Source of the DNA: Paucidesulfovibrio sp050251775
Lineage (GTDB): Bacteria; Desulfobacterota; Desulfovibrionia; Desulfovibrionales; Desulfovibrionaceae
DNA: 64,000 nt
Reading direction: 5' to 3'
NCBI GenBank assembly: GCA_050251775.1
Contig: JBFWMD010000001.1
Coordinates: 1-64,000, forward strand
Part shown: piece after piece, positions 27,283 to 35,339 of the stretch
Layout of the letters: each line of letters opens with the position of its first letter
Numbering within the stretch: position 1 is the stretch's first letter
Translations under genes and position numbers: made by a program
The notes under the pieces: generated by a model
The model's database searches: none
What the model was told of the DNA's origin: nothing
The model's input: the letters and a program-made list of their open reading frames with translations, nothing else

Positions 27283-28641
27283 ATGCAACCCGTGATGACA
27301 TCCCTGTTCGAGTTGTTCAAGATCGGCCCTGGGCCGTCCAGCTCCCATACCATCGCGCCCATGCGCGCGGGCAACGATTTTTTGCGGCGCTGCAAGCAAT
27401 TGCCGCCGGAAGAACTGCGTCTGGCCGAGCGCTTCGAGGTGCGGCTGCTCGGTTCCCTTTCCGCCACGGGCAAGGGCCATGGTTCGGACCGCGCGGTCAT
27501 GGGCGGTCTGCTCGGCCACAGCCCGGAGAGCTGTCCGGCGGACCTGCTCGACCGGCTGACGGTTGGCGAACCGCAACCGCGTATCGACCTGGGCGCGGCA
27601 GTGGTGTCCCTCGTGCCTTCCGACGTGGTCTTTGGGGCCATCCACCACAAGTTTCCGTATTCCAACACCATGATCTTCCGTCTGCATGGTGGCGGGCGGG
27701 TGCTGCTGGAGCAGGAGTACTACTCCGTGGGCGGCGGCTTTCTGCAATGGAAGGGCTGGAGCGAACCGGAAACCGGCAAACCGCTCTTCGCCTATTCCAC
27801 CATGCTGGAGCTGCGGGCCTGTCTGGCCGGAAGCGGGCTGCGGCCCCATGAACTGATCCTGCGCAACGAGCAGGCCCTAACGGGCCTGGGGGAGCGGGAA
27901 ATCGCCGAGAACCTGGACCGGCTCGTGGAGGTCATGCTCGCGGCCGTGGACAACGGACTGAACACCGAAGGCGTTTTGCCCGGCAGTATCGGCCTGAACC
28001 GCAAGGCTCCGACCCTGCTGTTGCGCTCCTGCGAAAAGGGCATCCGCGACCGCTTCCTGCTGGAGCTGAACTCTTACGCCGTGGCCGCCGCCGAGGAGAA
28101 TGCGGCCGGGCACTGCGTGGTCACCGCGCCCACAGCGGGCGCGTCCGGCGTTCTGCCCGCCGTGATCAAGGTCATGCTCGACGGCTTCAAGCTGCCGCGC
28201 ATGGCTGTTCGGCGCGGGCTCATGGCCGCCGCCGCCGTGGGATTTCTCTGCAAGCACAACGCCAGCATCGCCGGGGCCGAAGTGGGCTGCCAGGGGGAAG
28301 TGGGCGTGGCTTCCAGCATGGCCGCAGCCATGCTCGCCTATGGATTCGGACACGATTTCAGGGTGGCGGAAAACGCGGCGGAAATCGCCCTGGAACACCA
28401 TCTCGGGCTGACCTGCGATCCGGTGGACGGGCTGGTGCAGATCCCCTGCATCGAGCGTAACGCCATGGGCGCGGTCAAGGCCTACAACGCCTACCTCATC
28501 GCGGCGGCGGAACTGCCCGCGCACCACGTGGTGGACCTGGACCGGGCCATCCACGCCATGGCCGAAACCGGCCGGGACATGAACACCAAGTACAAGGAAA
28601 CCTCGCGCGGCGGGCTGGCTGTGAGCATGGTCAACTGCTGA
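27283..28641 (+). CDS. sdaA: L-serine ammonia-lyase, iron-sulfur type (single chain)
   Basis: 452 residues covering both beta and alpha parts. The N-terminal FKIGPGPSSSHT and KGHGSDRAVMGGL blocks and the later GVLPGSIGLNRKAPTL and TAPTAGASGVLPAV blocks are diagnostic. Cysteines for the catalytic 4Fe-4S cluster appear in VGCQGEVG, LTCDPVDG and IPCIERN. It converts L-serine to pyruvate and ammonia in the cytoplasm. ATG 27283 lies after GGGAAGGAG. It is monocistronic, flanked on the opposite strand by two related histidine kinases, one of whose 3' ends overlaps it by 11 bp. Confidence 0.97.
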   Translation: MQPVMTSLFELFKIGPGPSSSHTIAPMRAGNDFLRRCKQLPPEELRLAERFEVRLLGSLSATGKGHGSDRAVMGGLLGHSPESCPADLLDRLTVGEPQPRIDLGAAVVSLVPSDVVFGAIHHKFPYSNTMIFRLHGGGRVLLEQEYYSVGGGFLQWKGWSEPETGKPLFAYSTMLELRACLAGSGLRPHELILRNEQALTGLGEREIAENLDRLVEVMLAAVDNGLNTEGVLPGSIGLNRKAPTLLLRSCEKGIRDRFLLELNSYAVAAAEENAAGHCVVTAPTAGASGVLPAVIKVMLDGFKLPRMAVRRGLMAAAAVGFLCKHNASIAGAEVGCQGEVGVASSMAAAMLAYGFGHDFRVAENAAEIALEHHLGLTCDPVDGLVQIPCIERNAMGAVKAYNAYLIAAAELPAHHVVDLDRAIHAMAETGRDMNTKYKETSRGGLAVSMVNC

Positions 28642-30502
28642 CGCCGGGCAGGCGCACCGTCAGGGTGGTTCCCAGTTCCGGGGAGGTGCGCATCCGCACG
28701 CTGCCTCCGTGGGCCTCGGCGATGAGCTTGGCCGAGTAGGTTCCGAGGCCCGTGCCCGTGGGCTTGCCAAAGGTGGCGTACTTTTCGAAGAAGCGCGGGC
28801 GGACTTCCTCGGGCACTGTACCGGGGTTGTGGATGGTGATCAGCGGCTCTCCCGGGTTGCTCAGCGTCACGGTGACCGTGCTCCCCTCGGGCGCGGCCTC
28901 CAGGGCGTTTTTCACGAGATTGGAAAGCATGGCGTGGAGCAGGGTGGCGTCCCCCTGGGTATCCGCTCCCGCTCCGTCCTGCGCGGCTCCGTTGACGCGC
29001 AGGGCGAGAACAATGTTTTTGGGTTGCTGGATGCCGAGGGTTTCCTGCTTGATCCGCTCCAGCAGTTGGACCAGATTCACGACCGTGTCATCCGGAACAA
29101 AGGTTCCCTCCTCGATCTTGCGCAGGGTCTTGGAGCGGTCCATCAGAGCCAGGACGCCCCTGGCCGTGCGCTCCATGAGCGAAAGCATCTCGTGATACCC
29201 AGACGGGATGTCCTTCTCCTCGCGGAGCATCTCGAGGCTGCTGGTCAGCGAAGCCACGGGGGAGCGGAGATCGTGATGCAGGATGCGCTCCACGTCATCA
29301 CGCATGGCTTCCAGGCCCTTGCGCCGGGTGATGTCGCGGAGCATTCCGAAAATCCTGACAGGTCGTCCGTTGTTGTCGCGCTCGGCGCTGCACGAGATCT
29401 CCACTTGCCGCGCCTGGGCCTCGGGCAGGCGGAGCGCCATTTCAAATTCGCCGGCCTTGCCCTTTTGCAGACAGGCAGCCAGCCCGCGCATGTATTCGCC
29501 CCAGGTCCGGAGCCCCAGCAATGCCCGCAGTTCCTGGGTCGTGGGGGTGAATTCGGTCGGGTTCAGGCCGAGCAGTGCGTACATCTGGGCGGACCAGACG
29601 ATCTCACCCGTGTCCGCACGCCATTCCCAGCTGCCGGTCCGGGCGATCCGCTGGGCCTCGATCAGCCGTGCCTCGTTGCGGAGCAGACGTTCGCGGCTTT
29701 CCTGAAGGTTGCGGTAGAGCAGCCGTTGTGGTTCGGCAATGCCCGTGCGGACTACGCCCAGATAAATCAGGGTGTACGCGCCGATCTTGGCGAAGTGGCC
29801 CAGGAGATTGGAAAGGCCGTACACACTGACATAAAAGGTGAAAAGCAGTTCCTGGAGCACGGTCAGGGCGATGGATCCCAGGAGCAGCCGCAGGAGCACC
29901 GGATCCAGTTGAGCCCGCCTGCGGTGGAAGAGCCAGCCGCTCAGAGCCATCAGGGCGCAGACAATGTATTCGCTGTAGATTTTAAACGGGGTCAGCCCCC
30001 GGCCTTCCACAAAGCAATCCGGGAACCAGTCCTGGAAGACCAGCAGTACCAGAAGGGCGGTGGTCAGAAGATAACCGCCGAACAAGAGGAGCGGGCGTAC
30101 GGGCCTGCCCAGGTATCCCGCTGCCAGCACGAAGGAAAAACCCTTCAGGTAGCGTCCGGCGATCCAGAGTTGCGTGGGCAGGTTGGCATGGTCTCCGGCA
30201 AAGATGCGCATGCCCTTGTAAGCCACGGTATGCAGGAGGTCCACGAAGCCCACGCAGAACAGGGCCACGCCGAGAACGAGCAGGTAGCCCCGCTGGAGCC
30301 GCTCCCGCGAATTCCAGGCGACCACAAAGGCGGCCCAGGCCACGGCGATGCTGAAAAGCTCAGTGATCGTGTGAAAAAGCAGGTAATTGGTTTGCCCGAC
30401 GAAAAACAGCGCCAGGAGGCACGTCCCAACGGCGGTCACGAAACCCGCAATGCGCCGGGTCTGAACTGTTGTCGAATGGATATGGCGAGGTTGTTCCTGC
30501 AT
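28631..30502 (-). CDS. MASE3-type membrane histidine kinase (orphan)
   Basis: About 623 residues. The N-terminal 240 residues hold about eight helices with the layout of a MASE3 sensor (LLHTVAYKGMRIF, a conserved element, near 90). A PAS domain follows (about 280-400; TGSWEWRADTGEIVWS), then HisKA (LHHDLRSPVA) and HATPase_c (LVKNALEAA, GTGLGTYSAKL). ATG 30502 is preferred because it leads into the first helix; its ribosome site is weak. The 3' end overlaps sdaA by 11 bp. The output partner is unknown. Confidence 0.88.
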   Translation of the reverse strand: MQEQPRHIHSTTVQTRRIAGFVTAVGTCLLALFFVGQTNYLLFHTITELFSIAVAWAAFVVAWNSRERLQRGYLLVLGVALFCVGFVDLLHTVAYKGMRIFAGDHANLPTQLWIAGRYLKGFSFVLAAGYLGRPVRPLLLFGGYLLTTALLVLLVFQDWFPDCFVEGRGLTPFKIYSEYIVCALMALSGWLFHRRRAQLDPVLLRLLLGSIALTVLQELLFTFYVSVYGLSNLLGHFAKIGAYTLIYLGVVRTGIAEPQRLLYRNLQESRERLLRNEARLIEAQRIARTGSWEWRADTGEIVWSAQMYALLGLNPTEFTPTTQELRALLGLRTWGEYMRGLAACLQKGKAGEFEMALRLPEAQARQVEISCSAERDNNGRPVRIFGMLRDITRRKGLEAMRDDVERILHHDLRSPVASLTSSLEMLREEKDIPSGYHEMLSLMERTARGVLALMDRSKTLRKIEEGTFVPDDTVVNLVQLLERIKQETLGIQQPKNIVLALRVNGAAQDGAGADTQGDATLLHAMLSNLVKNALEAAPEGSTVTVTLSNPGEPLITIHNPGTVPEEVRPRFFEKYATFGKPTGTGLGTYSAKLIAEAHGGSVRMRTSPELGTTLTVRLPGVSS

Positions 30503-30543
30503 ATTGCATAACGATATCCCATCCCCGGTGTTCCTGCAATCGT

Positions 30544-30936
30544 TCAGCAGGCCAAAGCCGCTTTCTCGTCCGCTTCGGCCATGCTCGCCTCGTAGCGCTT
30601 GCCCCACTCGCAGAGCTGGTTCAATACGGGCATGATGCTCCGGCCCAATTCCGTCAGCGAATACTCCACCTTGGGAGGAACCTGGGGGTAAACCTCCCGG
30701 AAGACCAGCCCGTCCGCCTCCAGCTCGCGCAGTTGCTGGGTCAGCATTTTTTGGGTGATGCTCGGCATGGTCCGGCGCAGTTCGCTGAACCGCAGAACTT
30801 GCCCTCCACCGAGTTTGTAGAGGATGATCGGCTTCCATTTCCCCCCGATCAGTTGCAGGGTCAGCTCAAAGGAGCAGTGGTAGCGTTTCCCGCCCAATTC
30901 TTTGATGCCGCACTGCTTGGAGTCGCAATCGGACAT
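30544..30936 (-). CDS. HxlR-family winged-helix transcriptional regulator
   Basis: 130 residues of DUF24/HxlR type: FELTLQLIGGKWKPIILYKL recognition scaffold (about 23), SELRRTMPSITQKMLTQQLRELEADGL helix-turn-helix (described by position, about 51-77), and the wing VPPKVEYSLTELG. Several cysteines (residues 4, 9 and 21, plus a C-terminal Cys) could sense electrophiles or redox state as in YodB/HypR. ATG 30936 has GGGAGGAAACC upstream. It is divergent from the nitroreductase gene that it probably controls. Confidence 0.93.
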   Translation of the reverse strand: MSDCDSKQCGIKELGGKRYHCSFELTLQLIGGKWKPIILYKLGGGQVLRFSELRRTMPSITQKMLTQQLRELEADGLVFREVYPQVPPKVEYSLTELGRSIMPVLNQLCEWGKRYEASMAEADEKAALAC

Positions 30937-30961
30937 GGTTTCCTCCCTCGGTATCCATACG

Positions 30962-30991
30962 GTAACTAGTCAACTAAAAGGTGCGTACTTG
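30962..30991. promoter_or_regulatory. Operator candidate between hxlR and the nitroreductase gene
   Basis: A 30-bp block beginning GTAACTAG and ending GCGTACTTG, 26 bp from hxlR and about 70 bp from the nitroreductase start. It matches the motif at 16727-16756 at 21 of 30 positions, which suggests a shared regulator; HxlR is the natural candidate. Confidence 0.55.
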
Positions 30992-31062
30992 AAACCTGAG
31001 ACGCAATGGGCGAGAACAACCCTACTTGGAATCGAAACTATCCTCAAGCAAGGAGTCGAAGC

Positions 31063-31584
31063 ATGGATTTGCTGCAGGCCATACATGAACGGAGAAGTGT
31101 GCGGAAATACACGAATGAACCCGTGTCAGACGAAATTGTGCGCGAGCTGCTCGGCGCGGCCATGATGGCCCCGAGCGCGGGCAATGCCCAACCCTGGCAG
31201 TACGTGGTCATCCGCGACCGCAAGGCCCTGGAGAGCGTCCAGAGCTTCAGCCCCCATGCGGGCATGGCGGCCCATGCTCCCCTGGGTATTCTTGTCTGCG
31301 GCGACCTCAGCCTGGAGAAATATCCCGGCTACTGGGTTCAGGATTGTTCCGCCGCAGTGCAGAATTTGCTGCTCACGGTCCATGCCAAAGGCCTTGGCGC
31401 GGTTTGGACAGGAGTGCATACCCGTCCGGAGCGCGAGGAAGGTTTCCGCAAGCTTTGCAACCTGCCGGAAAACATCATGCCTCTGGCCTTCCTGGTTATC
31501 GGCGTGCCCGACCAGCAGCCTCGCTCCGAGGACCGCTACAAGGCCGAGCGCGTACACCTGGACCAGTTCGGAACCCCCTGGTAG
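31063..31584 (+). CDS. Nitroreductase family protein
   Basis: 173 residues, a compact nitroreductase domain with FMN-phosphate binding RRSVRKYTNEPV (10-21), APSAGNAQPWQ (36-46) and the C-terminal GVPDQQPRSEDRY segment. ATG 31063 follows AAGGAGTCGAAGC. It transfers hydride from NAD(P)H through FMN to nitro compounds or other electrophiles. It is divergent from hxlR, an arrangement common for electrophile-responsive reductases. Confidence 0.92.
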   Translation: MDLLQAIHERRSVRKYTNEPVSDEIVRELLGAAMMAPSAGNAQPWQYVVIRDRKALESVQSFSPHAGMAAHAPLGILVCGDLSLEKYPGYWVQDCSAAVQNLLLTVHAKGLGAVWTGVHTRPEREEGFRKLCNLPENIMPLAFLVIGVPDQQPRSEDRYKAERVHLDQFGTPW

Positions 31585-31587
31585 GGC

Positions 31588-31634
31588 GGCTGAAAATTCC
31601 ACGCTCCCCGCGTTGCCGCGCTCGGGCCGATCCC
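31588..31634. repeat. 47-bp direct repeat, copy 1
   Basis: Begins GGCTGAAAATTCCACG and ends CCGATCCC; 44 of 47 positions match copy 2 at 31713-31759. The copies are 125 bp apart and in the same orientation, immediately after the nitroreductase stop. Confidence 0.85.
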
Positions 31635-31712
31635 TCGTGTATAAAGGAATACACTTCGGGTCCGCCCCGTGCTTGCGCCTTGGGGGCGCGGGTTTTGAGC
31701 CGCCCGGGCCGG

Positions 31713-31759
31713 GGCTGAAAATTCCACGCCCCCCGCGTTGCCGCGCGCGAGCCGATCCC
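31713..31759. repeat. 47-bp direct repeat, copy 2
   Basis: Begins GGCTGAAAATTCCACG and ends CCGATCCC. Three substitutions separate it from copy 1. The sequence between the copies is unrelated, so this looks like an intergenic repeat unit rather than a CRISPR array. Confidence 0.85.
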
Positions 31760-31892
31760 GTGCCAGGGAAAAGTGTTTTCCATCGCGTTTCCTGACGGTT
31801 GTTTTTGTTGGATACTTGTTGTTCTGTATGCCGCACTTGGGGTACAGTCCCAATAAAGAATAATAACACGGCGTAACATCCAGGAAATATGA

Positions 31893-32216
31893 ATGAAACC
31901 AAACAAAGATCTGACACTGACCGTACGTTTCCATGCCCGGCCCGGCCACGCCGCCGAACTGGAGGCCGCCCTGACGGAACTGGCCGGAGCCAGCCGCAAG
32001 GACCTGGGTTGCCTGCGCTATGACCTCTACCGGGGCGGCGAGGGCGAGGTCCTGCTGCTGGAACACTGGGCAGGCCGGGCATATCTGGAGCAACACCTTG
32101 CGCAGGCGCATGTGCGCCGGTTTCGCGACCGGGCCGAGGAATTGTTTGCCGCGCCTTCCGAACTGCTGGAATGGGAAGCTTTTGACCTGACCGAACCCCG
32201 CACGGAGGACCAATGA
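31893..32216 (+). CDS. Antibiotic biosynthesis monooxygenase (ABM) domain protein
   Basis: 107 residues with one ABM/dimeric alpha-beta barrel domain: LTVRFHARPGHAAELEAAL, DLGCLRYDLYRGGEGEVLLL (described as family strands), and LEQHLAQAHVRRFRDRAEEL. YgiN-like members oxidise quinols or small aromatics. ATG 31893 follows CCAGGAAAT. Its TGA overlaps the ATG of the flavoredoxin-like gene, so the two are co-translated. Confidence 0.88.
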   Translation: MKPNKDLTLTVRFHARPGHAAELEAALTELAGASRKDLGCLRYDLYRGGEGEVLLLEHWAGRAYLEQHLAQAHVRRFRDRAEELFAAPSELLEWEAFDLTEPRTEDQ

Positions 32217-32782
32217 AAGTATCCATGGGAGCTGAAATCCTGGCCATGCCGACCCCGGTCTGGATCGTGGGCAGCTACGACGCCGAAGGCAAGCCCAACG
32301 TCATGACCGTGGCCTGGGGCGGCGTGTGCTGCTCCAAGCCGCCCTGCATCGCGGTGTCCCTGCGCCAGGCCACCTACTCCTACGATTGCCTCGTGGCCCG
32401 CCAGGCTTTTACCGTGAGCATTCCTTCGGAGCAGCACGCCAAGGAGGCCGACTTTTTCGGCATGGTCTCGGGCCGCAGCGTGGACAAGTTCGCGGTCACG
32501 GGCCTGACTCCGGTGCGCAGCGAGGTGGTGGACGCGCCCTATGTGGGCGAATTCCCGCTGATTCTGGAATGCAAGTTGGTCAAAACCGTGGAACTCGGGC
32601 TGCATACCCAGTTCGTGGGCGAGATCATGGACGTGAAGGCCGACGAAAGCGTGCTCGTGGGCGGCAAACCCGCTCTGGACAAGGTCCTGCCCCTGCTCTA
32701 CGGCACGGGAACCCGCTCCTACTTCAAAAGCGGCCCGTTCCTGGGCAAGGGCTTCAGCATCGGCCGGGGGTACATGGACTGA
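32213..32782 (+). CDS. Flavin reductase family protein, flavoredoxin-like
   Basis: 189 residues: GAEILAMPTPVWIVGSYDAE N-terminus, NVMTVAWGGVCCSKPPCIAVS FMN-binding region (about 29-49), and FTVSIPSEQHAKEADFFG. This matches the FMN-binding flavoredoxin/flavin reductase group well known from Desulfovibrio, where flavoredoxin participates in sulfur oxyanion electron transfer. The neighbours (nitroreductase, ABM protein) suggest a redox or detoxification role here. A 15-bp inverted repeat lies downstream. Confidence 0.9.
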   Translation: MKVSMGAEILAMPTPVWIVGSYDAEGKPNVMTVAWGGVCCSKPPCIAVSLRQATYSYDCLVARQAFTVSIPSEQHAKEADFFGMVSGRSVDKFAVTGLTPVRSEVVDAPYVGEFPLILECKLVKTVELGLHTQFVGEIMDVKADESVLVGGKPALDKVLPLLYGTGTRSYFKSGPFLGKGFSIGRGYMD

Positions 32783-32907
32783 GGCGCGGCGCGTCCGCGC
32801 CCGGCCCCGCCTGGGGCCAGCCGATGCCGCCCGGAGGCACGTTTTGCCTTTCATGGTGAATTCGTATACCCGGATTGATGTGTATATGTGAAATATTCGA
32901 TGGGTAT

Positions 32908-32955
32908 GACGCCGCTTGCCAGACTCGCCACGCCGTGCGCCTGGCAAGCGGCGTC
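32908..32955. terminator. Perfect 15-bp inverted repeat after the flavoredoxin-like gene
   Basis: GACGCCGCTTGCCAG (32908-32922) pairs perfectly with CTGGCAAGCGGCGTC (32941-32955) across 18 nt. There is no T-run, so it is a strong hairpin of uncertain terminating ability. Confidence 0.5.
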
Positions 32956-33034
32956 CCCCTGATTCGGGCGCATCGCCGCCCGGAAAGTGCATTGGCTCAT
33001 TGACCGGGCGGCAGCGGGCCGCTAACGTAGGGCC

Positions 33035-33334
33035 ATGATACTCTTTCTTCTGCTCTCCCTGGCCGGGGCGCTGCTGCTCTGGAAACTGGCGTACTGCCGC
33101 CTGCAACCCGACGCGGAAGGGCCCCGACCCTCGACGCGCAGGATTCGCGTGCTCGGCGCAATGGGGCTGGTGCTGCAACTGCCGGTGCTCGTGGGCATGG
33201 GCGTTGCCATGCTCAACGGGCAACTGCCGGATCTCTCCAGCAAGGTGCTGGGCATCGGCATGCTCGTGCTGCCCGCGTTCTTCGCGCTGCTCGGGTTGCG
33301 TCTGCTCTTCGGGCGTTTCGACGCCCGGCAGTGA
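33035..33334 (+). CDS. Small integral membrane protein, three helices
   Basis: 99 residues with hydrophobic segments at about 2-17, 38-60 and 70-92, joined by a basic loop (RPSTRRIR). No recognised family. ATG 33035 has a weak GTAGGG ribosome site. The stop overlaps the GTG of the next membrane-protein gene by four bases, so both are probably expressed together. Confidence 0.65.
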   Translation: MILFLLLSLAGALLLWKLAYCRLQPDAEGPRPSTRRIRVLGAMGLVLQLPVLVGMGVAMLNGQLPDLSSKVLGIGMLVLPAFFALLGLRLLFGRFDARQ

Positions 33335-33786
33335 GCGCCAAAGCCGTGCTCGCGCCGCTCCAGGCTCTGCACCAGACCCTACGGCGCTGGGCTGTGCGCT
33401 TTTCCTCGGCCTTGGCCGGGGGCGCGCTGGGCGGACTGGCCGCCTCGGGCGCGGCCTTCGGGCTGTGCTCCCTGATCCTGGAGCACCGGACCGGCATTGA
33501 CGCCGCGTTTTGGCCCGGCTGGGAATGGGCGGCCCGCATCTGCGTGTATGGCGCGGTGGCCGGACTTCTGCTGCTCCCGCCCTGGCTGCGCCGCAGCGCC
33601 ACCTTCAAGGGCCTGCTGCTCTCCCTTGTTCCCACGGCAATCATGCTGCTCGGCCTCGTGCCCCAGCCGCACACCGCCCCCGCGCCACTGGCCGGGGGAG
33701 AAATGGTCCTGGCCGTGGTTCCAGGAGCCAATGCGGCCTGGGGGCTGGTGGCCTGCTGGTGGATGAAGCTGTGCGGGGAACAGTAA
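33331..33786 (+). CDS. Integral membrane protein of unknown function
   Basis: 151 residues from GTG 33331. An amphipathic N-terminus is followed by about four hydrophobic segments (about 25-50, 65-85, 92-110, 122-142). No motif is recognised. It overlaps the preceding gene by four bases. The TPP riboswitch of thiC begins about 85 bp downstream, but nothing links the protein itself to thiamine. Confidence 0.65.
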   Translation: MSAKAVLAPLQALHQTLRRWAVRFSSALAGGALGGLAASGAAFGLCSLILEHRTGIDAAFWPGWEWAARICVYGAVAGLLLLPPWLRRSATFKGLLLSLVPTAIMLLGLVPQPHTAPAPLAGGEMVLAVVPGANAAWGLVACWWMKLCGEQ

Positions 33787-33871
33787 AGCGGCGTTGGCCC
33801 CCCCCTGTCGCGTTCTATTCTGAAGGATTGTTGCTCATTGGGTTGACGATTTTCCGCCCTCCGGGTACGTC

Positions 33872-33955
33872 TCAAGGCAGGCAGGGGTGGCTGGAAAGCC
33901 TGAGAGGATACCCTTAGAACCTGATCCGGATTATACCGGCGAAGGGAGCTGATAT
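33872..33955 (+). ncRNA. TPP (THI-box) riboswitch controlling thiC
   Basis: The conserved THI-box core is present in order: GGGGTGG, GCCTGAGAGGATACCC, GAACCTGATCCGGATTAT and ACCGGCGAAGGGA. It binds thiamine pyrophosphate in the nascent leader. A terminator hairpin follows at 33972-34003 before the thiC ribosome site, so control is probably by transcription attenuation. Confidence 0.93.
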
Positions 33956-33971
33956 CCGAACGCGCGCCGCT

Positions 33972-34003
33972 GCCGTTTCCCCCGTGGGGAGGCGGCTTTT
34001 TTT
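33972..34003 (+). terminator. Riboswitch-controlled attenuator
   Basis: GCCGTTTCCCC and GGGGAGGCGGC form an 11-bp stem (two G-U pairs) followed by seven T. Its place between the TPP aptamer and thiC marks it as the expression platform. Confidence 0.85.
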
Positions 34004-34052
34004 GCGGTCGTGCGCGAGCCGCCCCACCAACCATAAAAATGGAGGTGGGCCC

Positions 34053-35339
34053 ATGATCCACGAAAAAAACACCCGCAAACAGCTGGCCGAGCAGGGCCGG
34101 ATCACCGAGGAAATGATTCGGGTCGCCGGAGAGGAAGGACTCGAACCCGAAGCCGTGCGTGCGGGGCTGGCCGAGGGAACCCTGGTCATTCCCGGCAACA
34201 ACCGCCGCACCCTGGCACAGCCCCGCGCCGTGGGCCAGGGCGCGTGCGTGAAGATCAACGCCAACATCGGGGCCTCACCCTACCGCTCCAGCCTGGACGA
34301 GGAGCTGGCCAAACTCGACGCCGCCGTGGACGCGGGAGCCGACTCGGTCATGGATCTCTCTTTGGGACCGGATCAGATCCGCATCCGTCGGGCCGTGCTG
34401 GAGCGCTCCCCGGTCATGGTCGGGACCGTGCCCCTGTACCAGACCGCGTTTGAACTCTCCGCAAGCAAGCGGGACATGGCCGGGATGACCGCCGACGACT
34501 TCCTGACCACGGTGCGCCGCCAGGCCGAGGAGGGCGTGGATTTCATGACCATCCACAGCGGCGTGACCCGCTCTGCCGTGGCGGCCATGCGGAGCCAGGG
34601 CCGCGTGCTCGACGTGGTCAGCCGGGGCGGCTCGTTCCTCGTGGACTGGATGCGCAAAAACGACAAGGAATCGCCGCTCTATGAACGCTTCGACGACATC
34701 CTGGACATCCTCGCCGAATACGACGTGACCCTTTCCCTGGGCGACGGCATGCGGCCCGGCTCGGGCGCGGACGCGGGCGACTGCGCCCAGACCGCCGAGC
34801 TGCTGACCCTGGCCGAGCTGACCCGCCGGGCCTGGGCCAGGGGGGTGCAGGTGATCATCGAGGGGCCGGGCCACGTGACCCTGGACAAGATCGCGGAACA
34901 GATGCGGCTGCAAAAAAGCCTTTGCGGCGGCGCGCCCTTCTACATCCTCGGCCCGCTGGTCACGGACGTGGCCGCCGGATACGACCACATTGCCGGGGCC
35001 ATCGGCGGAGCCTTCGCGGCCATGCATGGCGCGGATTTCCTCTGCTACGTGACTCCTGCGGAACACTTGCGCCTGCCCACGGTGGAGGACGTGCGTGAGG
35101 GAACCGTGGCCTCGAAGATCGCGGCCCACGCCGCGGACCTGGCGCGCGGGCGCAAAGCTTCCCTGGCACGGGACAGGGCCATGTCCGAGGCGCGGAAAAA
35201 GCTGGACTGGGCAGCGCAGATCGAGCTGTGCATTGATCCGGCCAAGGCCAGGGCCTACCGTGAACAGAGCGAGATCGGTACGGACGATGTCTGCACCATG
35301 TGCGGGGAGTTCTGCGCCATCAAGCGGCTGAATCAGTAA
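34053..35339 (+). CDS. thiC: Phosphomethylpyrimidine synthase ThiC
   Basis: 428 residues, the short form without the long N-terminal extension of enterobacterial ThiC. Conserved blocks: KINANIGASPYRSS, GADSVMDLSLG, SLGDGMRPGSGADAGD, IEGPGHVTLDKI. The C-terminal radical-SAM cluster motif reads CTMCGEFC, a C-x2-C-x3-C spacing rather than the C-x2-C-x4-C of the long form. It converts aminoimidazole ribotide to hydroxymethylpyrimidine phosphate. ATG 34053 follows GGAGGTGGGCCC. Expression is under the TPP riboswitch. Confidence 0.97.
   Translation: MIHEKNTRKQLAEQGRITEEMIRVAGEEGLEPEAVRAGLAEGTLVIPGNNRRTLAQPRAVGQGACVKINANIGASPYRSSLDEELAKLDAAVDAGADSVMDLSLGPDQIRIRRAVLERSPVMVGTVPLYQTAFELSASKRDMAGMTADDFLTTVRRQAEEGVDFMTIHSGVTRSAVAAMRSQGRVLDVVSRGGSFLVDWMRKNDKESPLYERFDDILDILAEYDVTLSLGDGMRPGSGADAGDCAQTAELLTLAELTRRAWARGVQVIIEGPGHVTLDKIAEQMRLQKSLCGGAPFYILGPLVTDVAAGYDHIAGAIGGAFAAMHGADFLCYVTPAEHLRLPTVEDVREGTVASKIAAHAADLARGRKASLARDRAMSEARKKLDWAAQIELCIDPAKARAYREQSEIGTDDVCTMCGEFCAIKRLNQ

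Larger units (their letters stand above)
31585..31892. other. 308-bp intergenic region with a duplicated 47-bp element
   Basis: No supported gene. It carries two direct copies of a 47-bp repeat (annotated separately), an AT-rich centre around 31636-31656, and an AT-rich tail before 31893 that may hold the promoter of the monooxygenase/flavoredoxin pair. Confidence 0.6.

Noticed and set aside
31588..31759. Possible minimal CRISPR array
   Set aside because: Only two copies, 47 bp each with three mismatches, a long unrelated interval and no cas genes.
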